This document shows, one piece after another, positions 32,483 through 39,442 of a DNA stretch of 39,442 nt (positions are counted from its first letter, which is position 1; each line of letters starts with the position of its first letter). The notes under the pieces were generated by a model. The model saw only the letters and a list, made by a program, of their open reading frames with translations, did not search any database and was not told the DNA's origin. The position numbers and the translations under genes are program-made. This DNA is from Prevotellaceae bacterium UBA1746 (lineage in GTDB: Bacteria > Bacteroidota > Bacteroidia > Bacteroidales > Bacteroidaceae): positions 1-39,442 of the forward strand of contig CAJPJR010000015.1 of the NCBI GenBank assembly GCA_905369775.1, written 5' to 3'.

Positions 32483-33865
32483 ATGCAAGATTTGTGGAAC
32501 GCTTGTATGCAAGCGCTGCAACAGAAGATTTCACCGGAACTCTTCAACACATGGACGCGTCCGCTGAAATTCCACGCGTTCACTCAAGGGGTGCTCTACA
32601 TCGGCATCCCCAGCAGAGTTTTTGCTGAAGAAATGGTGAAAGCCTTGCATGTGCCGTTCGAACAGGCCATCTACGAGACGTTCGGACGCGGCACGCGAGT
32701 GCAATGGAAGCTGGAAGTGGACGAGGATCCGAATGCCAATGCGGGGAAGGCCTCGGTGCAGCGTCCCAACACGCGCAACACACCCGATGCGCCCAACGCC
32801 GCGCAACCCACCGCGCCCAAGGGGGAAGCGATGCAGTCGTTTCTCAATGAAGAGTACACTTTCGAACGTTTTTGCAAGGGCGAGAGCAACCAGCAGGCGC
32901 TCAACATCGCACGTTCCATTGCAGCGCGACTCAACGACCAGACCTTCAATCCCTTCTTCCTGTACGGACCTTCCGGGGTCGGGAAAACGCACTTGGTCAC
33001 GGCCATCGGATTGGAAGTGAAACAGCATCACCCCGAAAAACGCGTATTGTTTGTCTCGGCTGCCACCTTCCGCACCCAATACACCGATGCGGTGCGCACC
33101 AACAAGGTGAACGATTTCGTGCACTTCTATCAAACCATCGATGTACTGATTATTGATGATTTCCAGGAGATCAAAACGGAAAAAACACAGCATGTGTTCT
33201 TCCATATCTTCAACCATCTCCAGTCGCTGAAGCGGAAAATCATCATCACCTGTGATCGACCGCCTTCGCAATTTGAGGGAATCGAAGAGCGCCTCCTCAC
33301 ACGACTGAAATGGGGCATCACCATCGACATCCAACGGCCAGATCCGCAGTTACGCAGGGACATTTTGCACGACAAACTGCGGCGCGAGAACATCACCTCC
33401 TTCCCCGAAGAAGTGGTACAATACATTGCCGAAAATGTGTCGGACAGTGTGCGCGAATTGCAGGGAATGGTCAATTCCATGTTGGCCTTCTCGATGGGCA
33501 ATAGCGGTGCTTGCAGCATCGACATCGACCTGGCCAAGCGCATCATTCCCCGTTTGGTGAATCAAGCGCGAAAAGAGTTGAACATGGAAACCATCATGAA
33601 TTTCATTTGTGAGCGGAAAGACATGAAACTCACCGACCTGCGATCGAAAACCCGAAAGGCGCCGGTCGTAGCAGCGCGACATTTGGTGTGCTACCTCACC
33701 CATAAATACACGGAAACACCACTCGCACAAATAGGACGTGCCCTCGGCGGACGCGACCACTCGACCATCGTGCACAGTTGCGCGAAAATGGAGAAACAGA
33801 TGGCGATGAACAAAGTGTTTCGCGCAGAAATTGAAGCGTTGGAAACCGAATTGAGCCAACTCTGA
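32483..33865 (+). CDS. dnaA: Chromosomal replication initiator DnaA
   Basis: 460 aa. DnaA binds the origin and opens it for replication. Domain I starts at MQDLWNACMQALQQKISPEL. A linker rich in Asn/Pro/Ala follows (about residues 85-120). The AAA+ domain III carries FFLYGPSGVGKTHLVTAIGL (Walker A, about 162), DVLIIDDFQEI (Walker B, about 222), CDRPPSQFEGIEERLLTRLK (sensor I and the initiator motif) and VRELQGMVNSML (sensor II region). Domain IV ends with the DnaA-box-binding helix-turn-helix IGRALGGRDHSTIVHSCAKM. All expected parts are present. It has a strong terminator at 33893-33937, followed by the phased TTCAC array. Confidence 0.97.
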   Translation: MQDLWNACMQALQQKISPELFNTWTRPLKFHAFTQGVLYIGIPSRVFAEEMVKALHVPFEQAIYETFGRGTRVQWKLEVDEDPNANAGKASVQRPNTRNTPDAPNAAQPTAPKGEAMQSFLNEEYTFERFCKGESNQQALNIARSIAARLNDQTFNPFFLYGPSGVGKTHLVTAIGLEVKQHHPEKRVLFVSAATFRTQYTDAVRTNKVNDFVHFYQTIDVLIIDDFQEIKTEKTQHVFFHIFNHLQSLKRKIIITCDRPPSQFEGIEERLLTRLKWGITIDIQRPDPQLRRDILHDKLRRENITSFPEEVVQYIAENVSDSVRELQGMVNSMLAFSMGNSGACSIDIDLAKRIIPRLVNQARKELNMETIMNFICERKDMKLTDLRSKTRKAPVVAARHLVCYLTHKYTETPLAQIGRALGGRDHSTIVHSCAKMEKQMAMNKVFRAEIEALETELSQL

Positions 33866-33892
33866 ACCCAAAAATAAAACAAGTTCCCCGCC

Positions 33893-33937
33893 AACGGAAC
33901 GCACACGACAAAAATATCGTGCGCGTTCCGTTTTTTT
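33893..33937 (+). terminator. Rho-independent terminator of dnaA
   Basis: AACGGAACGCACACGA (33893-33908) pairs with TCGTGCGCGTTCCGTT (33917-33932) with one mismatch across 16 positions, followed by a T-run to 33937. It lies 28 nt after the dnaA stop. Confidence 0.9.
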
Positions 33938-33973
33938 CAGAAAAGAAGTGGAGGAGTTTCTTGCGAAACACCG

Positions 33974-33981
33974 TATTTTTG
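33974..33981 (+). promoter_or_regulatory. Possible -7 box upstream of the TTCAC array
   Basis: TATTTTTG matches TAnnTTTG but has no TTG at the expected -33 distance. If used, transcription would start near 33987 and the whole TTCAC array would be a leader RNA of about 230 nt in front of the secreted protein gene. Confidence 0.3.
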
Positions 33982-34019
33982 TACCTGTGCTTGTCAAACT
34001 CTGCCTCAGCAATCTCCAT

Positions 34020-34217
34020 TTCACCCGTTAGCGGGGAATAGTTAGTTCATTCACGGCGTGCCGACGGTGCTTTCACGAAGCAAATAGCTCGTTCACCGGA
34101 TACTGTTCGTTCTTTCACGAGGTAGTCAACTCCTTCACGGCACATTGTTTATCCTCTCACAAAGCAATCAAATTCATTCACCGGGTATCGTCCACTCATT
34201 TCTCCACAACAATCCAC
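34020..34217. repeat. Phased TTCAC array with 84-nt higher-order period
   Basis: TTCAC, or a one- or two-base variant (CTCAC, CTCAT), starts at 34020, 34050, 34072, 34092, 34114, 34134, 34156, 34177 and 34195. From 34050 the steps are 22, 20, 22, 20, 22, 21 and 18 nt, that is about two helical turns. The bases after each motif repeat every four units: TTCACGGC at 34050 and 34134; TCACGAAGCAA and TCACAAAGCAA at 34074 and 34158; TTCACCGGATA and TTCACCGGGTA at 34092 and 34177. It runs up to the ATG of the secreted protein gene at 34218, downstream of the dnaA terminator. No open reading frame covers it. Confidence 0.75.
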
Positions 34218-35243
34218 ATGAATCGTTTTTTCCGTCTCTTCACCCTCACCGCGCTCTGCCTGTTCGCCACGTTGGCGAAGGCGGGCAACTACTATCAATA
34301 CATTTACATCACCTGCGTCGACAAACACGGGAACCTCATCGGTCGCGACACCATTAAAACACCCGCCGGCGAATGTTTCTACCTGAAAGCGCCCTCTATT
34401 CCTTACTATAAATGCGTGGACTACAGCGAAGTGGGGAGCAATGTGTGCATTCACACCAGCGAACACCTCACGATGCAATACGAAACGACCGGATTCAGCG
34501 GGTTTTCTCAACTTTCCAACGAAGCCATCGACGAGCTAGCCGAAGATCAGAGCGTGGTAATGCTCACTCCCGAGGAACAACCTCGCGTGTGGTGCACCGC
34601 CGACTCTTCGAAGGTGAAATTACTCCCGCTTTCTGCCGAAGGCCACTCACCCGCCGCCACTTGGATCATGCGTTCCACCGACGACGGTTGGACCTTCTAC
34701 AACGAAATGGGGAATTGCTATATCGCAGACATTCTGCCCGACGGCACCGCACGAACGGGCGACCGACCGATGGCCTTCTCCATCGTGAAAGACGGGAACA
34801 AAAAGTCGAATCAGCACATCCTTCACGCCGCCGACGGACGAGTCTTCGCCGTACGCCTCTCCAAATACCGGCCGCGCATCTATTTCGGACTCTCGGCCTC
34901 CTTTGTCGACGAAAAAGACAGCCTCATCGCGCCCGATCGCTTCCTGCCGATTCCCGCCGGGACCGACTACACCTTCACGCCGCCCGCCATCAAAGGTTTT
35001 AAATTCGTCTCTTCGCCCGACATCGACGAGAAAGAACCGATTCGCTTGAACGATTTCCTCGGCGCACAACTGGTGTATCGCCCTGCTCCCACAGGTGTTT
35101 CGTCCGCGAAGCGCACGCAACCGCTCCGGAGCGGTCTCACCTTCGATCTGTCCGGTCGCCGTTTGGTCAAAAATGCCCGTGAAACAGGAGCAAACGGCCA
35201 CCGCTTGGTCATTGTCGACGGGAAATTGCAGCTGCAACCCTAA
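34218..35243 (+). CDS. Secreted protein with DLSGRR-type C-terminal tail
   Basis: 341 aa. A signal peptide, RFFRLFTLTALCLFATLAKA, ends near residue 22. The body is strand-rich with no recognised enzyme motif (for example YYQYIYITCVDKHGNLIGRD, EEQPRVWCTADSSKVKLLPL). The C-terminus contains LTFDLSGRRLVKNARETGA, then HRLVIVDGKLQLQP. That resembles the YDLSGRR...G.YIVNGKK tails common on exported Bacteroidota proteins, many of which are thought to act in surface or substrate interactions. Only the tail family resemblance is claimed. It is preceded directly by the phased TTCAC array and converges on tilS with a 22-nt gap. Confidence 0.75.
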   Translation: MNRFFRLFTLTALCLFATLAKAGNYYQYIYITCVDKHGNLIGRDTIKTPAGECFYLKAPSIPYYKCVDYSEVGSNVCIHTSEHLTMQYETTGFSGFSQLSNEAIDELAEDQSVVMLTPEEQPRVWCTADSSKVKLLPLSAEGHSPAATWIMRSTDDGWTFYNEMGNCYIADILPDGTARTGDRPMAFSIVKDGNKKSNQHILHAADGRVFAVRLSKYRPRIYFGLSASFVDEKDSLIAPDRFLPIPAGTDYTFTPPAIKGFKFVSSPDIDEKEPIRLNDFLGAQLVYRPAPTGVSSAKRTQPLRSGLTFDLSGRRLVKNARETGANGHRLVIVDGKLQLQP

Positions 35244-35265
35244 GACCGCAATCGCCTCGCGAAGG

Positions 35266-36585
35266 TTACGCCTCTCGGTCTGGAGGCAACAAACGAATGT
35301 CCAAAATAATCTGTGTAGAACGGTGGACGGCGACTCGCCGATCCACCGTTTCGCCTACCAGCCACACAATGCCTCGCTCGTCGCAAACCACTGCGGCCGC
35401 CTGCTTCTCCAAAACGGAACGATGTCGGTCGGTGAGATAGTCACTCACCAGCTTCGTGCCCTTCGGCATGCCGAAGGGAGCAAAACGATCGCCGGCGGCC
35501 ACGCGTCGAATACAGAGATCGCCGACCACGGCATCGGCGTCGATCGTAATCCGATCGGCAGCGCGAGCCGGAACGAAGTCCTTCGGACGTGAATAGCTCC
35601 GCACATCGATCGCCGGCAGGGGGGCGCATTCCGCAGGTTGCAGCAGCAACCGATCGCCGTGCACCGCCGCGCAAACGGCTGTCCCTTCGAAGAGCGCACC
35701 GCTACGGGCCGACAGCACCGCCACGGCCACATCGGCGGTGAAACCTCGCTGCGACAAGCGCTCGCGCAACCATTCTCGGCCCGCAGCACCGCGACGCCTC
35801 ACAGCAGCGAGCGCAATGACCGCACGGTCACCGCCATTTTCCAGCCAACACTCCGCATCGAGGGCCGCAAGTCCCACCTCATAAACCGAAAGAGCGGCCT
35901 GCAAACGCTCGGTCGTTTCGCTTAACGTGGCGACCGAACGCGGGTTCAACGTGTGGAGCACGGGCAAAACACGATGACGCACGAAGTTGCGCCGAAACTG
36001 CGTGTCGGCGTTCGAACTATCTGTCACAAACGCCTGTCCCAACGCGTCCAGGAAAGCCAAAATCTCCGCTTTCCGCACTTTCAACCACGGCCGCCAGATC
36101 CCATCGGCGCGAACGGCGCGCATCGCCGCGAGCCCACGCAATCCCGAACCGCGCAACAAGCGCAACAATAGCGTTTCTGCCTGATCTTCGGCATGATGAG
36201 CCACAAAAATAGGACCATCCAACTCCGAAAACCACGCATAACGCAAGCGTCTCGCCGCCATTTCGAGACTTTCGCCAGCGGTATGCGCCTCATTGAGGGT
36301 ATCGAAGTGGCGCACCCGCAACGGGATGTCGTGCCGCCGGCAAAAATCCCGCACGAAACGCTCGTCGCGCTCACTCTCCTCCCCACGAAGATGAAAATTC
36401 ACGTGAGCAGCCGTGAAAGACAGCCCCAGCAATCGGAGCGCACAGGCCATCGCCACGGAATCGGCTCCGCCGCTCAGCGCACAATACAACGGGCGGTTCG
36501 CGCTCGTCTCGCGTGCTGCGAGAAAATCACGAACCGCCTGTAACAAAGGGGATTGTTTCCACTGATCTGTCGTATGATCTGTCAT
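35266..36585 (-). CDS. tilS: tRNA(Ile)-lysidine synthetase TilS
   Basis: 439 aa. It converts C34 of the CAU-anticodon tRNA(Ile) to lysidine, so that it reads AUA and is charged with Ile. N-terminal N-type PP-loop ATP pyrophosphatase: YCALSGGADSVAMACALRLL (SGGADS at 38-43). Then VNFHLRGEESERDERFVRDF and FVAHHAEDQAETLLLRLLRG, both TilS signatures, and RNFVRHRVLPVL. The C-terminal TilS domain ends with GTKLVSDYLTDRHRSVLEKQ and VCDERGIVWLVGETVDRRVA. Two ATGs lie close together (36591 and 36585); I use 36585. It follows the radical SAM gene by 73 nt. Confidence 0.94.
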   Translation of the reverse strand: MTDHTTDQWKQSPLLQAVRDFLAARETSANRPLYCALSGGADSVAMACALRLLGLSFTAAHVNFHLRGEESERDERFVRDFCRRHDIPLRVRHFDTLNEAHTAGESLEMAARRLRYAWFSELDGPIFVAHHAEDQAETLLLRLLRGSGLRGLAAMRAVRADGIWRPWLKVRKAEILAFLDALGQAFVTDSSNADTQFRRNFVRHRVLPVLHTLNPRSVATLSETTERLQAALSVYEVGLAALDAECWLENGGDRAVIALAAVRRRGAAGREWLRERLSQRGFTADVAVAVLSARSGALFEGTAVCAAVHGDRLLLQPAECAPLPAIDVRSYSRPKDFVPARAADRITIDADAVVGDLCIRRVAAGDRFAPFGMPKGTKLVSDYLTDRHRSVLEKQAAAVVCDERGIVWLVGETVDRRVAVHRSTQIILDIRLLPPDREA

Positions 36586-36658
36586 CGGCATCAATAAAAG
36601 AGAAGAAAAACACGGGCTTGCGGCCTGCTTTGCGCCCACGATCGAAGCTCGGTCGCAC

Positions 36659-37435
36659 TCAATAGGACACTTGGCACTTCAAACCGAGTGCGCGCACGCG
36701 CTCCGCAATGCCGTCGAGCACCTCCGGCGCTGCCTTGCTCAGCCCCTTGGCCGGCGTATCCCGGTCGATGGTGTAAACATACACCTCTTCGGGCGCAATC
36801 AACCGCAACTTTTCCAACCAAGGTTCCACATACTCGTCGCCGGTGTTGTCAACCGACTTTCCGTCGTAACTTCCCGTCATGAAAAGCGACTGTATTTGCA
36901 CCTTTCCTTCGAAGGCACACAGCCCTTTCACCAGTTCGTCCACATCGTACTTTACCTGTGGACGATCGACGTGCGCAATGTAGTCGGGCGACACCGTGTC
37001 GAGCTTCAAAATGTTGTTGTCCACCCGTCGCAAGGCCGCAAAAACAGCCGGTCGTCGGCTGAAGGTGGCATTGCTCAACACACTGATCTTCGCTTCGGGG
37101 AAATAGGTATCACGTAGCGCGATCGTATCCTCGATAATCCCCGCGAAATCAGGGTGCATGGTGGGTTCGCCGTTGCCGGCAAAGGTGATCACATCGGGAC
37201 CGCGCCCGTCGCGCTGCATGCGCTCGAGGGTGGATTCCAGCTCTTGCGCCACTGCAGCTCGGGTGGGGTAAGGCGAACGCGTGCGATGGTCGCCGTTGAA
37301 GCCGCATTCGCAATAGATGCAATCGAATGTGCAGTATTTGCCGTCGGCCGGCAGCAGATTCACGCCGAGCGAAACACCGAGCCGACGACTATGTACCGGG
37401 CCGAATATCGGCGAGGGAAAGAGTATCGTAGACAT
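36659..37435 (-). CDS. Radical SAM protein (COG0731-like)
   Basis: 258 aa. The cluster motif is CTFDCIYC (C35, C39, C42), the canonical CX3CX2C, followed by ECGFNGDHRT. Other family signs: PSPIFGPVHSRRLGVSLGVN at the N-terminus, ITFAGNGEPTMHPDFAGIIE (GxGEPT, SAM-binding), KISVLSNATF and VDNNILKLDTVSPDYIAH. COG0731 includes TYW1-like and other poorly characterised radical SAM enzymes. The substrate is unknown, and wyosine formation is not expected in bacteria. The start at 37435 (MSTILFPSPIFGP) is the conserved one. It lies between a secreted protein gene and tilS on the same strand. Confidence 0.87.
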   Translation of the reverse strand: MSTILFPSPIFGPVHSRRLGVSLGVNLLPADGKYCTFDCIYCECGFNGDHRTRSPYPTRAAVAQELESTLERMQRDGRGPDVITFAGNGEPTMHPDFAGIIEDTIALRDTYFPEAKISVLSNATFSRRPAVFAALRRVDNNILKLDTVSPDYIAHVDRPQVKYDVDELVKGLCAFEGKVQIQSLFMTGSYDGKSVDNTGDEYVEPWLEKLRLIAPEEVYVYTIDRDTPAKGLSKAAPEVLDGIAERVRALGLKCQVSY

Positions 37436-37461
37436 GTCTAATACGTACGTCAACCGCCTCT

Positions 37462-37481
37462 CTCCTTGTGAGCACAAGGAG
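37462..37481 (-). terminator. Hairpin between the secreted protein gene and the radical SAM gene
   Basis: CTCCTTGTG and CACAAGGAG are perfect inverted copies separated by 2 nt (in practice an 8-bp stem with a 4-nt loop). A second possible stem, CTCC...GGAG around CCCCGGGGG, lies at 37507-37532. There is no T-run on the minus strand, but on the plus strand the hairpin is followed by AAACGACTTTTTG. Confidence 0.35.
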
Positions 37482-37541
37482 AAACGACTTTTTGTTCTGT
37501 GGTTCCATCTCCACACCCCGGGGGATGCGGAGGTGCTCAAT

Positions 37542-38210
37542 TCATTCCGGGAAGAACATCAGCAGTCGCTGCAACGATTTCTCGTCTTGCCAGCTCCACC
37601 ACCGGTCTTCCATGAGGTTTTTGAAGGCCAATTTCATGTCGTCGCGCACCTCCTTCTTCACCATCCGTTCTTTGGCCGGCACGATCTTGCCGCGCAGGGA
37701 GAAATAGTAGGTGCGTTTGAGCGGGAATCCCTTGTTGGCCCGCTGTTCGGTCCCGCTCAGGTCCATGAACACATCGGGCAAAGCTCCGCCCGAATCGAGC
37801 GAAACGAAAGGCAGGTCAGTCGAACCGGAGGTGAGTTCGCGATAGCGATCCATGTCGATCGTGGTGACACAGAGCAACTTGTTCACGCCCTGTGCGGCCA
37901 CCACGCGTCCCATCGTCGCCCCCTCCACGCGCTCGTAGCGAATCGAGTCGTCGAACACAGCGCCGAGCACACTGGCATTGGCCACCTTGCGCACTTTGCC
38001 GTCGGCCGGATCAATGAAACACAGCGCCCCGTCGCGGTAGAGCACATTGGCTTTCGCCGTGACGAAGCGTCCAAAGGTTTGCAACACCTTGGCTTGGCGG
38101 AAGGTGGGAAACACCAACTGGCGATCGGTGCGCAAATCCTCTTGTGCCTGCTGCCCGAACGCCGGAAGCATCGACACCAAAATGAAGAAGAATGAGAAAA
38201 GGACTTTCAT
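37542..38210 (-). CDS. Secreted protein of unknown function
   Basis: 222 aa. The signal peptide KVLFSFFFILVSMLPAFG ends near residue 19 with AFGQQ, so the protein is exported to the periplasm or beyond. The mature part has no motif I recognise. It contains FPTFRQAKVLQTFGRFVTAK, then DGALCFIDPADGKVRKVANA, then LKRTYYFSLRGKIVPAKERM, and an aromatic C-terminus with EDRWWSWQDEKSLQRLLMFF. It is a typical 'hypothetical' of the order. It lies between tdk and the radical SAM gene with no promoter visible in its upstream gap, so it may be read from the tdk promoter. Confidence 0.75.
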   Translation of the reverse strand: MKVLFSFFFILVSMLPAFGQQAQEDLRTDRQLVFPTFRQAKVLQTFGRFVTAKANVLYRDGALCFIDPADGKVRKVANASVLGAVFDDSIRYERVEGATMGRVVAAQGVNKLLCVTTIDMDRYRELTSGSTDLPFVSLDSGGALPDVFMDLSGTEQRANKGFPLKRTYYFSLRGKIVPAKERMVKKEVRDDMKLAFKNLMEDRWWSWQDEKSLQRLLMFFPE

Positions 38211-38355
38211 AACTTTCGGTATATGGAGCGTTGATATTTCGCCGAGCCGGAGTGCCCGCTGTGCCCCTCGTCGCGTTGGCCGCAGTTCAGCCGACCGAAT
38301 GCAGCCCGCGCCACAACGGCCGGGGCGGGCAGAGGCGTCGAGCGGGCCGCGCCGC

Positions 38356-38925
38356 CTATTTTCGGGTCACTTCGTTGTAGCAGCAACGACACAACGGCTC
38401 GTAGGTTTGTTGTTCGCCGAGCATCACTTGTTTTTCTCCCGCCACGAGCCGGTGGCTGAACTGCGCCAACCGCCCGCAACGCACACACACGGCATGCACT
38501 TTGGTCACGTCTTCGGCCACGGCACACAAAGCCGGCATCGGTCCGAAGGGTTCGCCTCGGAAGTCCATGTCCAGCCCGGCCACGATGACGCGCTTGCCGT
38601 CGTCGGCCAACCGGCGGCACACGTCCACCAATTGCTCGTCGAAGAATTGCGCCTCGTCGATGCCCACCACATCGGCATGCACCGATCCCGTGAGGATCTC
38701 GGCGGCCGTGGCCACCGGTTGCGAATCGAGCGTACGCGCATCGTGCGACACGACCTCCTCTTCGCTGTAGCGCGTATCGATGGTAGGTTTGAAAATCACC
38801 ACTTCCTGACGCGCGATGCGCGCACGCTTGATTCGGCGAATCAGTTCTTCGGTTTTACCGGAGAACATGCCGCCGCATATCGTTTCAATACGGCCTTCGC
38901 GAGGGAAATGTTCATTGTAAGGCAT
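38356..38925 (-). CDS. tdk: Thymidine kinase (type II)
   Basis: 189 aa. It phosphorylates thymidine for salvage. Motifs: ICGGMFSGKTEELIRRIKRA (P-loop, G18-T25), FKPTIDTRY, VVGIDEAQFFDEQLVDVC (Walker B-like DEAQFF), GLDMDFRGEPFGPM, a first zinc pair in CVRCGRL and a second in CRCCYNEV near the C-terminus. The type II tetrameric enzyme is normally about 190-205 aa. The start at 38925 (MPYNEHFPREGRIETICGG) is chosen because its promoter at 38988-39018 lies upstream; the longer frame would cover that promoter. Confidence 0.95.
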   Translation of the reverse strand: MPYNEHFPREGRIETICGGMFSGKTEELIRRIKRARIARQEVVIFKPTIDTRYSEEEVVSHDARTLDSQPVATAAEILTGSVHADVVGIDEAQFFDEQLVDVCRRLADDGKRVIVAGLDMDFRGEPFGPMPALCAVAEDVTKVHAVCVRCGRLAQFSHRLVAGEKQVMLGEQQTYEPLCRCCYNEVTRK

Positions 38926-38987
38926 GACGGAAAAGACGATTAAGAGAATCCTCGACTCGACAGGACGACAGCCCTGCGAAGTCAAAG

Positions 38988-39018
38988 CAAAAGTACTGTT
39001 TTTTTTTGGTCGAACCAA
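38988..39018 (-). promoter_or_regulatory. tdk promoter
   Basis: Minus strand: TTG (39018-39016), 20-nt spacer, TACTTTTG (38995-38988). The leader to tdk is about 57 nt. Its spacer contains the -33 TTG of the divergent menA promoter. Confidence 0.75.
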
Positions 39019-39036
39019 GCAAAACGGCTAACTTCG
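39006..39036 (+). promoter_or_regulatory. menA promoter
   Basis: TTG at 39006-39008, 20-nt spacer, TAACTTCG at 39029-39036. The ATG at 39044 is only 7 nt after the -7 box, so the mRNA would be leaderless or nearly so. It interleaves with the divergent tdk promoter. Confidence 0.7.
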
Positions 39037-39043
39037 CTCGAAC

Positions 39044-39442
39044 ATGAAATCAACTTCTTCGCCCCGTCCGCTGCGCGCCTGGTGGTTGGCCGCACGCCCC
39101 AAAACGTTGTCCGGTGCCCTGGTGCCGGTGGTCACCGGCGCCGCCTTGGCGTTCGCCGCCGCACGCTCCGGCCACGTCGCCGCTCTCCAGCCGCACGCAG
39201 CCGTTGCCGGCGGGCTTTGCGCGCTCTTCGCCGCGCTGATGCAAATCGCCTCCAACTTCATCAACGACCTCATCGACTACCGCCGCGGCGCCGACGGCAA
39301 CGACCGTCTCGGACCGGAACGCGCCTGCGCACAGGGTTGGATCACTCCGCGCGCCATGATCCGCGGCATCGTCGGCATCCTCGTGCTGGCGGCGCTCACC
39401 GGTCTGGCCCTGGCCACCCTGCTTTTGTGCAGCCTCCCAATC
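39044..39442 (+). CDS. menA: MenA: 1,4-dihydroxy-2-naphthoate polyprenyltransferase, 5' part
   Basis: The first 133 codons; the gene runs off the right edge. MenA prenylates DHNA in menaquinone synthesis and is an inner membrane protein. Visible marks: LRAWWLAARPKTLSGALVPV (first helix region with the ARPKTL signature), LMQIASNFINDLIDYRRGAD (the NxxxDxxxG/aspartate-rich prenyl diphosphate site), and NDRLGPERACAQGWITPRAM (second conserved loop), then the start of further membrane helices. UbiA relatives exist, but the RLGPERA pattern is MenA's. It is divergent from tdk. Confidence 0.9.
   Translation, partial: MKSTSSPRPLRAWWLAARPKTLSGALVPVVTGAALAFAAARSGHVAALQPHAAVAGGLCALFAALMQIASNFINDLIDYRRGADGNDRLGPERACAQGWITPRAMIRGIVGILVLAALTGLALATLLLCSLPI

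Noticed and set aside
34050..34199. CRISPR array
   Set aside because: The repeated word is only five bases with 15-17 nt between, the intervening sequence itself repeats every 84 nt, and there are no cas genes.
34200..34218. DnaA boxes (TTCTCCACA, CAATCCACA) marking an origin
   Set aside because: They have one and two mismatches to TTATCCACA and only two are seen. Too weak to call an origin, though worth checking with the array.
1..39442. tRNA or rRNA genes
   Set aside because: I looked for T-loop (GGTTCGAATCC-like) and rRNA-like blocks on both strands and found none convincing.

Overview
The window looks like a chromosomal stretch from a member of the Bacteroidota, most likely order Bacteroidales. 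Several things point that way: a lipidated TamA (TamL) next to TamB, promoters of the TTG / TAnnTTTG type typical of the phylum, almost no Shine-Dalgarno sequences, several lipoproteins, and a secreted protein ending in a DLSGRR-type tail. Most of the window is GC-rich housekeeping chromosome. The first ~2.4 kb is visibly AT-rich and looks acquired. I cannot name the genus.

Layout. (1) 1-3252, accessory island: the 5' end of an insertion-sequence transposase (minus strand, running off the left edge, with a +1 shift in an A6 run); then a two-gene module of an OLD/RecF-like ATPase and a DUF4276 (TOPRIM-like) protein, the latter broken by one extra T in a T8 run; then ~900 bp without genes, holding a 67-nt direct repeat and a GTGAAG/TTCACC repeat element. 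(2) 3253-6625 minus: pgi, a HAD phosphatase and dprA. (3) 6788-16867 minus: rsmA, a 31-aa membrane peptide, a DUF1934-like protein, an M20 peptidase, a hairpin, then tamB-tamL overlapping by 4 nt. (4) 16983-19432 plus: an LPG-synthase-TM-type membrane protein overlapping pepD by 4 nt, convergent with glnA across two back-to-back terminators. (5) 19600-27665 minus: ppiD-like foldase, hairpin, mfd, a small acidic lipoprotein, glnA. (6) 27666-28499: a second copy of the repeat element and unexplained GC-rich sequence. (7) 28500-31076 minus: rsmI and two lipoproteins. (8) 31246-35243 plus: an AI-2E family membrane protein, dnaA with a strong terminator, a phased TTCAC array, and a secreted protein. 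(9) 35266-38925 minus: tdk, a secreted protein, a radical SAM enzyme and tilS. (10) 39044-end plus: the start of menA, divergent from tdk.

Functionally the chromosome part mixes envelope biogenesis (TamB/TamL, PpiD, lipoproteins), information processing (DnaA, DprA, Mfd, RsmA, RsmI, TilS) and central metabolism (Pgi, GlnA, Tdk, MenA). Six promoters share an exact 20-nt spacer between TTG and TAnnTT(T/C)G, and a seventh has 21 nt. These give a local promoter model and place several transcription starts.

The most unusual items are: the ATPase/DUF4276 module with its homopolymer frameshift; an array of TTCAC motifs every 20-22 nt, with an 84-nt higher-order period, between dnaA and a secreted-protein gene; and the two related repeat elements with GTGAAG arms and alternating CG tracts.
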